NCBI RefSeq assembly: GCF_946480305.1
Contig: NZ_CAMLJQ010000003.1
Span: 124,001 to 188,000 of the forward strand
DNA length: 64,000 nucleotides
Source: an uncultured Caldimonas sp.
Lineage (GTDB): Bacteria > Pseudomonadota > Gammaproteobacteria > Burkholderiales > Burkholderiaceae
Reading direction: 5' to 3'
A program made the translations under genes and the position numbers. A model generated the notes under the pieces. It made no database searches and was not told where the DNA came from. It worked only from the letters and a program-made list of their open reading frames with translations. This document shows, in pieces, positions 21,900 to 31,200 of the stretch; position 1 is the stretch's first letter; the number at the start of each line of letters is the position of its first letter.

Positions 21900-23320
21900 T
21901 GCTGCTGGGGCTCGATCTCGGCACCGGCTCTGCCAAGGCGCTGATCGTCGCGCCGAGCGGGAGGGTCGAGGCCGAGGCAGCGGCTCCCTATGCCTTCGAG
22001 TCTCCACAGACCGGATGGGCGCAGATCGAGCCTTCCCGCTGGTGGGAAGCCGTGCGGCACTGCGTGCGGGCGCTGCCGGCGGAGCTGCGGGCGGCCGTGC
22101 AGGGCGTCGGCCTGTCCGGGCAGATGCATGGCGTGGTGCTGACGGACGACGGTGGCCGTGCGATACGCCCTGCGCTGTTGTGGCCGGACCGGCGTGCCGT
22201 CTCCGAGATGGCTCGCTATGGCGAGATGTTGCGCAGCCGCCTTGCCAATCCGGTGACACCGGGAATGACGGGTCCGATGCTGCTGTGGCTGCAACGGCAT
22301 GAGCGCGCAGCATTCGAGAGGGCCCGCTGGGCGTTGTTGCCGAAGGACTGGCTGCGCTGGCACTTGACGGGCGTCGCCGGCACCGACCCCAGCGACGCGA
22401 GCGGCACGCTGCTGTCGATGCCGGACGGCAGGTGGGATGAAGCGTTGATCACTGCGTTGGGTCTGCCCTTGCATCTGTTTGCGCCGGTACAACCGTCATG
22501 TGCCATCGCCGGGCGGCTGAGGCGAGAGGCCGCGCATGAACTCGGCCTGCCTGCCGGCATCGCGGTGGCGGTCGGTGCGGCGGACACGGCCGCCTCGGCG
22601 TTCGGCAGCGGGCTGCACACGCAAGGCGATGCGCAGCTCACGGTGGGCAGCGGGGCGCAGATCATCGTGATGCAGCGCGACTGCCCCGCGTTGTCCGACG
22701 TGCTGAACGCGTATTGCGCGGTGCAGGGCACCGATCGGGCAGGCTGGTATGCGATGGCTGCGATGCAGAACGCGGGAACGGCGCTCGAATGGGTGCGCGC
22801 ACTCTTCGGGCTCACATGGGAGCAGTTCTACGCGCACGCTTTCGGCTCCGTTCGCCCGGCGTCGGAGGCACTCTTCCTGCCGTACCTTGCCGGTGAACGC
22901 ACGCCATGGATGAGCCATGGAGCCGGTGGCGCATGGGTGGGCCTTGCCCACGGCGATGGGTTGTCGACGATGCTTCATGCGGCGTTGCTCGGCGTGGCGT
23001 TCTCGCTGCGCGCGGGGCTCGAGGCGCTGGATCCGGGTCGCCAGCAGGTTCGGCAACTGCTGTTCGCGGGTGGCGGCATGCGCGATGAGGCATGGCGGCA
23101 GATGCTGGCGGACGTGCTGGGCTGCGAGCTCCTGCCGGCAGCGGTCGGGTCGGCCTCGGCCTACGGGGCGGCGCGCATCGCCGCGGAAGCGCTGGGGCTG
23201 GCGCTGCCCCGTGCAGCGTCTGCGCAGGAAGCAATAAAGCCGGCAGCGGGCGACCCGCATGCCGGCAACTACTCTCGCTTCCTCCAGCTCTGCAAAGGCC
23301 TGCTGGCGAGGCAGGCCTGA
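21899..23320 (+). CDS. xylB: xylulokinase (FGGY family)
   Basis: The 473-aa kinase has FGGY N- and C-terminal domains. Family marks are LLGLDLGTGSAKALIV (phosphate-binding loop), GLSGQMHGVVL, ALLWPDRRA, VAVGAADTAASAFGSG with the probable catalytic Asp, and GGGMRDEAWRQMLADVL in the C-terminal nucleotide site. The expected reaction is D-xylulose plus ATP to xylulose 5-phosphate, feeding the pentose phosphate pathway. The fructokinase-xylulokinase pair resembles the mtlZ-mtlY pair of pseudomonad polyol operons, but no polyol dehydrogenase is in this operon. It is the last gene of the operon, with 13 bp to the convergent gene. Confidence 0.88.
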   Translation: MLLGLDLGTGSAKALIVAPSGRVEAEAAAPYAFESPQTGWAQIEPSRWWEAVRHCVRALPAELRAAVQGVGLSGQMHGVVLTDDGGRAIRPALLWPDRRAVSEMARYGEMLRSRLANPVTPGMTGPMLLWLQRHERAAFERARWALLPKDWLRWHLTGVAGTDPSDASGTLLSMPDGRWDEALITALGLPLHLFAPVQPSCAIAGRLRREAAHELGLPAGIAVAVGAADTAASAFGSGLHTQGDAQLTVGSGAQIIVMQRDCPALSDVLNAYCAVQGTDRAGWYAMAAMQNAGTALEWVRALFGLTWEQFYAHAFGSVRPASEALFLPYLAGERTPWMSHGAGGAWVGLAHGDGLSTMLHAALLGVAFSLRAGLEALDPGRQQVRQLLFAGGGMRDEAWRQMLADVLGCELLPAAVGSASAYGAARIAAEALGLALPRAASAQEAIKPAAGDPHAGNYSRFLQLCKGLLARQA

Positions 23321-23333
23321 CCTCCCGACCTCT

Positions 23334-24191
23334 TCAGCGCCCGATGTAGTCGAGCATCGCGTAGTACTCCTGCCGCTCGGCCTTGACCCATTGCTTGACG
23401 CCGATGTGCGCAAGGATCTCCGCCCCCTCGGCGGTCTCGTGCATGCCCACGAGCGTTTCGGTCAGCCGCGCGACCTGCGCGGCATTGAGGTGAGGTGCTG
23501 CGAGCACGGACCAGTTCGTCACCGGCTTCGTGCGTGCCAGCACCACGCCGCCGTCGCGGGCCCACTGTTGCGCCAGGTGCGGGCTCACCGCGCCCACGTC
23601 GACGAAGCCCGAGCCCACTTGCTGGATCACGGCTTCCTGGAAGCGCGTCACGGTCAGCCGGAGCTGGTCGCGCGGCACACCGGCGTCCCGCAGCGCGGCC
23701 AGGGCCAGTGCGGTGGTGGCGCTGTTCTCGTCCGGCAGGCACACCTTGCAGCCCTTCACGTCGGCCAGCGTCTTCAGGCCGCTGTTGCGCGAGGTGATGA
23801 AGGTCGCCTCATACGGATCGGGCCGCTTCACCAGCGGCACATAGCCTTCCTCGCGCACCAGGTGGGCGAGCTGGTTGACCGACTTGCCGAACACCAGGTC
23901 GGGTTTGGAACTGCTCGCGGCACGGCGCACGAAGTCGTTCAGGTTGACGATCACTTCCACTTCGGGTGAGCTCTTCTCCTTCAACTGCCGCGACAGGAAC
24001 TGGCACAACGGCTCGTACTTGCTGGCCAGCAGGTAGGCGTTGTGGTCGCCGGTCAGCATTTCGTTGACGGTCATGCGCAGCTTGCCGTCGGCCACCTTGC
24101 CCCACGCCAGCCCGCTGCCGAACAGCGCCAGCCCGGCACCCAGGCGCAGGCAATCACGGCGGTGAATGGACGAGTTTTGCTTGTTTTCCAT
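23334..24191 (-). CDS. PhnD-like phosphate/phosphonate-type ABC substrate-binding protein (orphan)
   Basis: The 285-aa exported protein has a twin-arginine-like leader (SIHRRDCLRLGAGLALFG). The mature part follows PhnD/PtxB-type proteins: LRMTVNEMLTGD, YEPLCQFLSRQL, PDLVFGKSVNQLAHL, LADVKGCKVCLPDENSATT, VGSGFVDVGAVS. The start at 24191 is supported by GGAGAA upstream; the frame is open to 24449 but without family resemblance. No permease or ATPase genes accompany it, so its transporter is elsewhere, or it has a sensory role. The ligand is uncertain (phosphonate, phosphite or an unrelated oxyanion). Confidence 0.8.
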   Translation of the reverse strand: MENKQNSSIHRRDCLRLGAGLALFGSGLAWGKVADGKLRMTVNEMLTGDHNAYLLASKYEPLCQFLSRQLKEKSSPEVEVIVNLNDFVRRAASSSKPDLVFGKSVNQLAHLVREEGYVPLVKRPDPYEATFITSRNSGLKTLADVKGCKVCLPDENSATTALALAALRDAGVPRDQLRLTVTRFQEAVIQQVGSGFVDVGAVSPHLAQQWARDGGVVLARTKPVTNWSVLAAPHLNAAQVARLTETLVGMHETAEGAEILAHIGVKQWVKAERQEYYAMLDYIGR

Positions 24192-24216
24192 GAGATTCTC
24201 CGTTTCTATTTCCCTG

Positions 24217-24231
24217 GCTCGAATATCGAGC
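24217..24231. promoter_or_regulatory. 15-bp dyad upstream of the PhnD-like gene
   Basis: GCTCGA and TCGAGC flank ATA at 24217-24231, about 25-40 bp before the start codon at 24191. That position fits an operator overlapping the transcription start. The regulator is unknown. Confidence 0.3.
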
Positions 24232-24565
24232 GCTGCCCAACAAGTTATTGAAAAATACAGGCGAAAACATCCGGGCCGATGAATCGGCGGATTTACTGCA
24301 GTGATCGTCTTGAATTGCTGAAACCGTCCGGGCCGGTTTGCCGGAGCGGCGCTCGGCGCTTCCTCTTTCGCCGATTGCAGGCAAGCGTAGCTCAGCAGTT
24401 GTGCGGCAGGAGTGATAGGACTGGTATCGATTGTTTCAAGAGATGTCACGGCTTGAATAGTTCACGTTTTTCGGCCGAACCGACTGTTAATCAAAACAGG
24501 AGAGCGCTCATTCACCTGATATTTCTGGCAGGCGGGTATGGGCCGCTGTTTTCCGCTCCGGCAGC

Positions 24566-24584
24566 CCTTGCCGTAGCGGCAAGG
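24566..24584 (-). terminator. hairpin directly after the T6SS island
   Basis: CCTTGCCG and CGGCAAGG form a perfect 8-bp stem with a 3-base loop, immediately downstream of the last stop codon of the minus-strand island. No T-tract follows, so it may act as a Rho-assisted terminator or an RNA 3-prime end stabiliser. Confidence 0.45.
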
Positions 24585-25631
24585 TTACTGCCGCATCATT
24601 CTCAGCAGCGGGTCGACGATCGGAGCGAGACGGAGCACCCCCCGCTCGTGCTGCCAGCAATCGCCGTCGCGCACCATGTCGGCCAGGGTGCGCCCTGCCT
24701 GCAGCCACAACTGCCACACGTTGTGTCGCTGCAGGGCGTGCCGTACGTGCTCAGGTACGGGCTCCTGGTATCCAATCTCGAGGCAGCCAGCTTGCGCGCC
24801 CAGTGCATACCCGAACGCACCGCAGAGATCGAGGCAATCGGTGCCCGGTGCTGCTCTGGATGCCTGCTGCGAGATCACGGTGTGGAGCAGGTTCCAGTCG
24901 CGGGCAGCCGACGCACCGGGTACCCAACTGAAGCGGTTGGCGAAGTATTCTGCCCACATCCTGTCGCACAGCGTGAAGAGATTCGCTTCATATACGGCAA
25001 GTGCGTCGTGCACGTTGGCAGGCGGCGTTCGCGGGTACCAGGTGGCCTGCATGCCGAAGTCGTGCACGTGACACAACTCATGTAGCAAGGCGTGAACTGC
25101 GAGAGCGCGCAACTCCGGCACGGGCCCCAACGCAGCCCGCACCGTGGCAGCCTTCAGAACCATCACCAGGCCCTGATGCGTGGCCCCGACCAACCCGTCG
25201 GCGGTGACGAAGTGCAGGGGCACGGCGTCCGGTTGCCGAGGGAGCCAGAGCGCTTGCAGGCCGGCCAGCGTCGCGTGTGTATCGGTCGCGACGATCAAGC
25301 GCCGCAGTGCGTCGAAACGCATCCAGGGGTAGCGATGCAAGAAGGCCATCGCATAGATCTGCAGTTCGGTCGCAATGATCGCGGCGGTCGGAGGCGGCAC
25401 GCCTTCGCAGATGATCTCCGGGAGGGGCGGTTCATCGGCCGCAATCGTGCACATTGCTGCATAGAACGGATCGAGCGGCCCGTTGCTCAGCAGGCGTGGG
25501 CCCCACACGGTGCTGGTCAGGACCGGGGCTGCGGCGAACAGTGCGCCATCGGCTGGGGGCTGCTCGAGATGCTGCGTGGTTGTGGCGCATGCGGGCGCGC
25601 GGCGGGCCCAGGAAGGGGGATGGCGAGACAT
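24585..25631 (-). CDS. putative HExxH zinc metallopeptidase in the T6SS effector operon
   Basis: The protein is 348 aa and no named family was recognised with certainty. Residues 184-188 read HELCH, an HExxH zinc motif, in the helix ALLHELCHVHDFG. About 40 residues later WAEYFANRFSW offers Glu228 as a third ligand; the spacing and the AN-R-F pattern recall ImmA/IrrE-like and other gluzincin peptidases. There is no signal peptide or clear membrane segment. It is the last gene of the operon, 10 bp after the small membrane protein, and follows the VasX-like toxin and DUF6708-like genes. It could be a second effector, a toxin-processing protease, or unrelated. The motif is seen; the activity is inference. 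Confidence 0.6.
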   Translation of the reverse strand: MSRHPPSWARRAPACATTTQHLEQPPADGALFAAAPVLTSTVWGPRLLSNGPLDPFYAAMCTIAADEPPLPEIICEGVPPPTAAIIATELQIYAMAFLHRYPWMRFDALRRLIVATDTHATLAGLQALWLPRQPDAVPLHFVTADGLVGATHQGLVMVLKAATVRAALGPVPELRALAVHALLHELCHVHDFGMQATWYPRTPPANVHDALAVYEANLFTLCDRMWAEYFANRFSWVPGASAARDWNLLHTVISQQASRAAPGTDCLDLCGAFGYALGAQAGCLEIGYQEPVPEHVRHALQRHNVWQLWLQAGRTLADMVRDGDCWQHERGVLRLAPIVDPLLRMMRQ

Positions 25632-25641
25632 GGCGCGACGT

Positions 25642-25950
25642 TCACCCCGGCACTCGACACGGCTGATGGGTGGAATCCTTGCCGTCCAGCCGATACCGGT
25701 ATCCGCTCGTCAGATCCTTCCAGTAAAAACCGCCGATCCGCGGCGGCACCAGCAGAAACACGACGAAGTTGATCGCTCCCGTCAGAGGCCCAGGTTGTAC
25801 GGCCAGACCGCCGAGCAGGTAACGCATCCTTGCGTTTTTCAGTTCCCACGCCATCAGCGCCCCGGCACCGGCCATCAGGATGAGGATGGCGCGGGCCACT
25901 CCGAACACGGCCATGCGTTTGAGCGATCGCTTCTGCGCGTCAATATGCAT
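25642..25950 (-). CDS. small hypothetical membrane protein
   Basis: The 102-aa protein has one hydrophobic helix at about 13-35 (FGVARAILILMAGAGALMAW) and a second at about 53-70 (GAINFVVFLLVPP). A short polar tail, FYWKDLTSGYRYRL, is probably cytosolic. No family was recognised. It lies between the DUF6708-like gene and the HExxH gene, 10 bp from the latter, which makes it a candidate immunity or accessory protein for one of the island toxins. That role is inference from position. Confidence 0.6.
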   Translation of the reverse strand: MHIDAQKRSLKRMAVFGVARAILILMAGAGALMAWELKNARMRYLLGGLAVQPGPLTGAINFVVFLLVPPRIGGFYWKDLTSGYRYRLDGKDSTHQPCRVPG

Positions 25951-26007
25951 GTTTTGCCTTCTTCTCCCTCAGCGTTGCCCACATGGGGCGGGTGGGCACG
26001 GTCGTCT

Positions 26008-27111
26008 TTACAGCGACCAGATGATGTAAATCGGGGCGGCCACAACGGTGAGCCAAAGCAGCGAGCCCACCGCCATCACCGGCGCGTAGAACGGCCCCTC
26101 CCACGGTGCCGGGGGCGGGTTGAACTCGGGCGGCAGCTCACCGGCGTCCTGGGCCAGCGGTGCGTTGGCTTCAGCGCGGGGGGCGCCATCGCGGAATTCC
26201 TGCTCGTCGATGTCGCTCCATCGGGGCAAGGGCAGGCGCATGTCGGCCAAGGTCGCGGTGAGCCAGGGCAGGCCGAGCAGCACGCCAGCCATGATGGTGA
26301 CAAGCCATCGCAGCGGCAGGGCACGCGGCCCCAGCTTGTCGTGCAGCTCGCGTCCCCAGCGGGCTGGCGCAAACCCACGGGCGATGCCGACATAGCCACG
26401 TACGGGAGGGACGGCCTGTTGCACGGTGGGCATGCGGTCGAACTCGCCGGCCATGTAGCGGCGCAGGTACTCGTAGTGAAGTTGTGAGCCATCCGGGGAT
26501 GACAGCGTGAGCGGAGCGAGTGGGTAGAGACGGCGCACCACCCCGCGTTCGCGGTCGAGGTCGGCCAGGTAGAAGTTCCCGTTGACGATGGTGCCGGCAG
26601 AGACGCGCTCGTGTAGAGGAACCAGTTCGTCGAACTTGGCGCTCCAGATCTTGTTGGGCGTCCACTCGTACAGGCGGCCGGTGCGGCGGCTGAAGCGGAA
26701 GAAGAAGTCGCGGAAGGGTGGGGCCTCCATGTTGAGGCCCTGAATGAAGCCTAGAAAAAACACAGCGGAGACAACAAGCAGGGCTGCTGCTCCCGACCAC
26801 AAGAAGCGCGCTTCCAGTTCGCTGGCCAATCCCACTCCAGCAAGCTTCAGTACCAGTGCCAAAACGAAGCCAAAGCAAGCGATGGCCATGCACATCAAAA
26901 TGGTTCCAAATCCGCGGATGGACATGACCCCGACCCCGCAGTCCAACCGTTCGCCATTGGCACGGTAGACCGCATGAGGCGGTTGGCAGGGCTCGGTCGG
27001 CTCCGGTGTCAGCTTCTCCAGGATGCCGACGCCCTTTATGGCAATGGCATCTGGCGACTCTTGAAAAGGCATGTCAACGCGGTACTTCGCCCGCTTCGGT
27101 AGCAGGTTCAT
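26008..27111 (-). CDS. DUF6708-like membrane protein, copy 1
   Basis: The 367-aa protein has the same layout as its neighbour at 27157-28251. A cytosolic start (LLPKRAKYRVDMPFQESPDA) is followed by two hydrophobic helices at about 68-125, a conserved soluble core (EAPPFRDFFFRFSRRTGRLY, then FDELVPLHERVSAGTIVNGN), a helix at about 265-285, and a C-terminal helix at about 342-362. The core is almost identical between copies, while the first helix pair and the C-terminal tail differ. The family name is recalled from similar T6SS islands and was not verified. Next to a VasX-like membrane toxin, an immunity role is plausible but unproven. Confidence 0.7.
   Translation of the reverse strand: MNLLPKRAKYRVDMPFQESPDAIAIKGVGILEKLTPEPTEPCQPPHAVYRANGERLDCGVGVMSIRGFGTILMCMAIACFGFVLALVLKLAGVGLASELEARFLWSGAAALLVVSAVFFLGFIQGLNMEAPPFRDFFFRFSRRTGRLYEWTPNKIWSAKFDELVPLHERVSAGTIVNGNFYLADLDRERGVVRRLYPLAPLTLSSPDGSQLHYEYLRRYMAGEFDRMPTVQQAVPPVRGYVGIARGFAPARWGRELHDKLGPRALPLRWLVTIMAGVLLGLPWLTATLADMRLPLPRWSDIDEQEFRDGAPRAEANAPLAQDAGELPPEFNPPPAPWEGPFYAPVMAVGSLLWLTVVAAPIYIIWSL
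26200..27111. repeat. direct repeat unit 1 (tandem DUF6708-like duplication)
   Basis: This segment is the nucleotide-level partner of 27350-28251, offset 1140 bp at the 5-prime part and about 1149 bp in the core. Identity is very high across the core and the N-terminal coding part and breaks down across the first transmembrane pair. It marks a recent tandem duplication or gene conversion. Confidence 0.75.
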
Positions 27112-27156
27112 GTGGCCGAGGGGGCGGCGCAGGGCTTCTCATCGACACAGCTGCCT

Positions 27157-28251
27157 CTACACCGACCAAAAGAAGTAGATCGCGGCGGCCACGCCGGTCA
27201 ACCATAGCGCTGCGCCGAAAGTCATGACAACCGCATAGAAAGGACCTTCCCACGATGCCGGTTGCGAAGTGACTCCCGGTAGCGGCGCGCTGGAGCTTAC
27301 TGCTAGCTGCGCCTCGGGTTGAGCGCGGGCCACGCCATCAAGGTGCTCTTGCTCGTCGATGTCGGTCCACCGGGGTAGGGGCAGCCGCATGTCGGCGAAG
27401 GTTGCGATGAGCCAGGGCAGGCCGAGCAACACGCCGGCAATGATGGTGACGAGCCAGCGCAGAGGCAGGGCACGCGGCCCCAGCTTGTCGTGCAGTTCGC
27501 GTCCCCAGCGGGCAGGTGCAAAGCCGCGGGCGATGCCGACAAAACCCCGCACGGGTGGAGCGGCCTGCTGGGCAATGGGGAGGTGATCGAACTCGCCGGC
27601 CATGTAGCGGCGCAGGTACTCGTAGTGGAGTTGTGAACCATCTGGGGATGACTGCGTGAGGGGAGCGAGCGGGTAGAGCCGGCGCACCACCCCGCGTTCG
27701 CGGTCGAGGTCGGCCAGGTAGAAGTTCCCGTTGACGATGGTGCCGGCCGAGACGCGCTCGTGTAGAGGAACCAGTTCGTCGAACTTGGCACTCCAGATCT
27801 TGTTGGGCGTCCACTCGTACAGGCGGCCGGTGCGGCGGCTGAAACGGAAGAAGAAATCTCGAAACGGGGGAGCTTCCATACCAAGACCTTGGATGAAGCC
27901 CAGCACCATGAGCGGACAGCCCACCAGCGTGACAGCCAGAGTGGCCCAATATCCACCCTCTGACGGAGCCGGCGCTGCCATCAGCATCCATATTGACGAA
28001 CTGAACGCCCCGATGACAACGGCAGCGAAACACATTAAGAAGGTTCCGAAGCCACGGATGGACATGACCCCAACCGCGCAGTCCAACCGCTCGCTGTTGG
28101 CTCGGTAGACCGCGTGAGGCGGTTGGCAGTGCTCGGTCGGTTCCAGTGTCAGCTTCTCAAGGATGCCAACGCCCTTGACGGCGATGGCATCCGGCGACTC
28201 TTGGAACGGCATGTCAACGCGGTACTTCGTCCGCTTCGGCAACAACTTCAT
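27157..28251 (-). CDS. DUF6708-like membrane protein, copy 2
   Basis: The 364-aa paralogue of copy 1 starts 18 bp after the VasX-like toxin gene and is the closest candidate for its cognate immunity protein. The N-terminal 65 residues and the core from about 120 to 290 match copy 1 almost residue for residue. The helix pair at about 70-118 and the tail from about 300 are different. The ATG at 28251 corresponds to the start of copy 1 (MKLLPKR versus MNLLPKR). Function is inferred from position only. Confidence 0.7.
   Translation of the reverse strand: MKLLPKRTKYRVDMPFQESPDAIAVKGVGILEKLTLEPTEHCQPPHAVYRANSERLDCAVGVMSIRGFGTFLMCFAAVVIGAFSSSIWMLMAAPAPSEGGYWATLAVTLVGCPLMVLGFIQGLGMEAPPFRDFFFRFSRRTGRLYEWTPNKIWSAKFDELVPLHERVSAGTIVNGNFYLADLDRERGVVRRLYPLAPLTQSSPDGSQLHYEYLRRYMAGEFDHLPIAQQAAPPVRGFVGIARGFAPARWGRELHDKLGPRALPLRWLVTIIAGVLLGLPWLIATFADMRLPLPRWTDIDEQEHLDGVARAQPEAQLAVSSSAPLPGVTSQPASWEGPFYAVVMTFGAALWLTGVAAAIYFFWSV
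27350..28251. repeat. direct repeat unit 2 (tandem DUF6708-like duplication)
   Basis: Partner of repeat unit 1. The shared stretches include the segments encoding FFRFSRRTGRLYEW and WGRELHDKLGPRALPLRW. Limits are approximate because divergence is gradual at the ends. Confidence 0.75.
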
Positions 28252-28269
28252 ATGGATGGGTGTGGTCGA

Positions 28270-31200
28270 TCAGGACGATGACGCCAAGGGGCGGCCGGTT
28301 CGCCAGTGGCGCCGTGGTGTAGAAGGCTTGGCGGGCGCGGGGGCGGGCAATGCGCGCGCAACGGCGTCGATACGCCCCACTGAAGTGGGCAGCACTACCC
28401 CGGGCTGATCTTGTTGGTCAGGGAAGAACCTCAATGCAACCTGCGCCCGCTCGAGCATCGGTTGTTGCGGGCCCGGCGCCGAGGGTTTGGCGCCGGCCGG
28501 TTTCCATTGTTCATAGACGATGTTCAGCAACATTCTTCCGCCTTCGAGCTTGCCCTCCACCGTTCGCCGCAGCCGGTACTGCTGTGACTTTTCTGCCCAT
28601 TCGACGAGAGGGACCGCTTCGGTGTAACGGTGGCCGCCGGCGACCGTGATCACGCCTTGCACTACATGCTGCATGCCGTTGGGTTCAAAGAAAGTGAGAT
28701 CGTAGGCCAGCGCGCTGTGCGCGCTGGCCTGAGGCACCGACACTTTGAGTTCAATGCGGTCGCGGATGGATGGCTCGCTGCTTGATCCCCATGCCAAGGT
28801 GGAGGACCAGGTGAGTTCGTACAGCTTGTTGTATTCGCGCTGCTCAATTTCAGATGTCCAACCGGTGTTCGGGTGGGCGCCAAAGGTGCATTGCTTCAGC
28901 CATTGTTCCAGGGGATCGTCCTTCGCCTTTGCTGCCTCAACAACAAGCCATGCTCCAAGCGCGATGAACCCGATTGTGAGCGCTGTCCATCCCACCGGTC
29001 CCAAGCCCAGAAAGGTAACGACGCTCCCCTTGATCACCGTTGCCGAGACTACGACTGCCGATGCGCCAGAGGCGAACGCCGAAGCCAACGTTGCCATCGA
29101 CGCGCCTCGGAGCCACCATCCCCCGTCCATGTCGCCCTGATCGAGCAAGTCGCTTGATTGAGCCCACAGCTGAAAACCTGTCACGGCCCCCCCAACCGCT
29201 CCAATCACCCCACCGGCCCCACCCGTCAGCGCAATCCGCCGCTGGAAGATCTTCCAAGCCTGCTCGCCCGCCGCCTTGTACGCCTTGGCTGCCGTGATCT
29301 CCCACGCAGCGGCTAGCGCCTCAACGCTCGCCCCGAGCATGCCCACCGTGGCCGCGGTCATCGACGCCAGGGCATAACGCTTGGCCTTCTCGTCACCCTC
29401 CGCGGCCCCGGCATAGCTCTGGATGGCGCCCATGAAGCTCTGGTATTGCAGCAGGCCCACGGCGGCGGCCAGTGTGCCCGCGGTGTAGGGCGTGACGGTG
29501 AGCTTGAGCAGGGCTTCGCGGTTCAGCGCCCACCAGTTGGATACGGGGGGCGCTGGCGGCGGCTTGGTGCCCGGCGTCTGCATGGCCGCCGCCTTGCGGC
29601 CTCGTGCGGCTTCGGCCACCTCCTCCTCGTAGCGGGTGAAGTATTCGCTCTTCTGCCATACCGTGCCCATGCGGATGCGGGTAACTACCCACTGCGTCAG
29701 CCGCACCTCCGCTCGCGCCTGGATGTCGGCGCCTTGCATGAGGCTGTTCACGTCCACCCGCCACTGCACGTGGGTGGTGGTGGAGCGCTCGATCTCGAAG
29801 AGCTTGGCAACGGGTTTCCATATGGTTTCGCGCTGCATGCCGATGACGCGCGAGACTGGCACGCGCGAATGCAAGGGCTGCAGCTCTATGCCGTGCAGAT
29901 ACATGGCCAGCACGGCGGCGCGTGTCCACAGTTTGGCCTGCTCTTTGGCATGGGCCAGCACGGTCTGCAGCGTGAGGTACAGGTGGCCCACCACCTTGAC
30001 CAGCGGCTCCTGGGCGTAGGGCACCATGCTGGGCGCCTGCAACTGGAACTGCGCCAAGCGCTCCCCCTGCTTGAGCCATTCGTCCAGCGTGCCGTAGGCG
30101 CTCTTCAGCGTGTCCACGGCCGGGCCGGGGCCGATCACTTTCATCAGCTCCACCTGGTTCAGCATCGTCGCGCGCCACAGGTAGTTGCGCGCATCGGCCG
30201 GGTTCAGCGCGATCGGCAGCCAGCCGTCCTGCTCGGTCTTGTTGCAGCCGGCGCCGAGGTGCGTGGCGCACATTGCGCCCAGGTAGGCGATGCCGCTGTC
30301 GGCATCTGCCTGATCAAAGTCGCCCTGCATGACGGTGAGCAGGGCGGGCGAGTTGCGCCACGCCAGCCAGTCATGCGAGAGCATCGGGCCTTCCTTCTGC
30401 GTGGCGGCACGCTCGGCCTTCACGGCGGTTTCGTGGGCGGTCACGTCGGCCAGCTTGACGGCGGGGGCGTACTTTTCTGCCCAGGCCTGGGCAAACTTGG
30501 GGTTGGACTGGGCCTGTTTTTCGAGCACACGGATCGCGCGCGCGCAGAAGTTCTTGCGGCTGTGCTGCTGTTCGATCTCGCGTTCATGCTTCATGACGCC
30601 GTTGACGCCGGCCCGCAATGCGCGGGTGATGCCGATGGGGTCTTGCAGCGCGACGATGAGGCCCTGGTTCTGCGGCGCCTGTTGCGCGGCCATCTGCAGC
30701 AGCGCGGTGTGTATCCCTGCGGCCTCGGCATGCAGCGGCTGCAGGGGGTGGAGCAGCGTCTGGCTGACCCGTTGCACCACACCGGGCTCGGCGAAGTCGG
30801 CAATGTGGGCCTTCATGTTGGCCACACTGGCGGGCAGCGTGTGCGGGCCTCCGGAGCCCCCGGTCAGGGCGGCCGCCACGTCGACGCGCGTCATGCGGGC
30901 CTTGCGTGCGTCGAGCTTGTTCGCGTAGTGCTGGCGCACCTTCTTGTTCCACTTGTGGCCGCTGTAGGCTACCCACACTTCAGGCACGACCGAGGGGCTG
31001 TCGACGGCAAGCGTATGCGTTGGCGCCTTCACGTGCTTGTAGGGGTTGCACGTCTCGGTTTTAGGCTTCTCGGGCGGGGCGGCGGGGGCGTCTTCGAGGT
31101 CCAGGTCGATGTAGAGCTGCATGCAGCCGCCCGGGTCGACCGTGTAGGCCTGCCAGCGCCCACCGGGGTACATCACGTAGATGTAGCCCCGCGTCGGCGT

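Larger units (their letters stand above)
24192..24584. other. 393-bp intergenic region without a credible gene
   Basis: This stretch separates the PhnD-like gene from the T6SS island. Its base composition is visibly less GC-rich than the flanks. No reading frame with a ribosome site or family resemblance was found. It contains a 15-bp dyad close to the PhnD-like gene and a strong hairpin next to the island end, both listed separately. The rest shows nothing recognised. Confidence 0.6.

Noticed and set aside
24154..24384. Short minus-strand open frame in the gap before the PhnD-like gene
   Set aside because: It overlaps the signal-peptide coding part of the PhnD-like gene in another frame and has no ribosome site or family resemblance.
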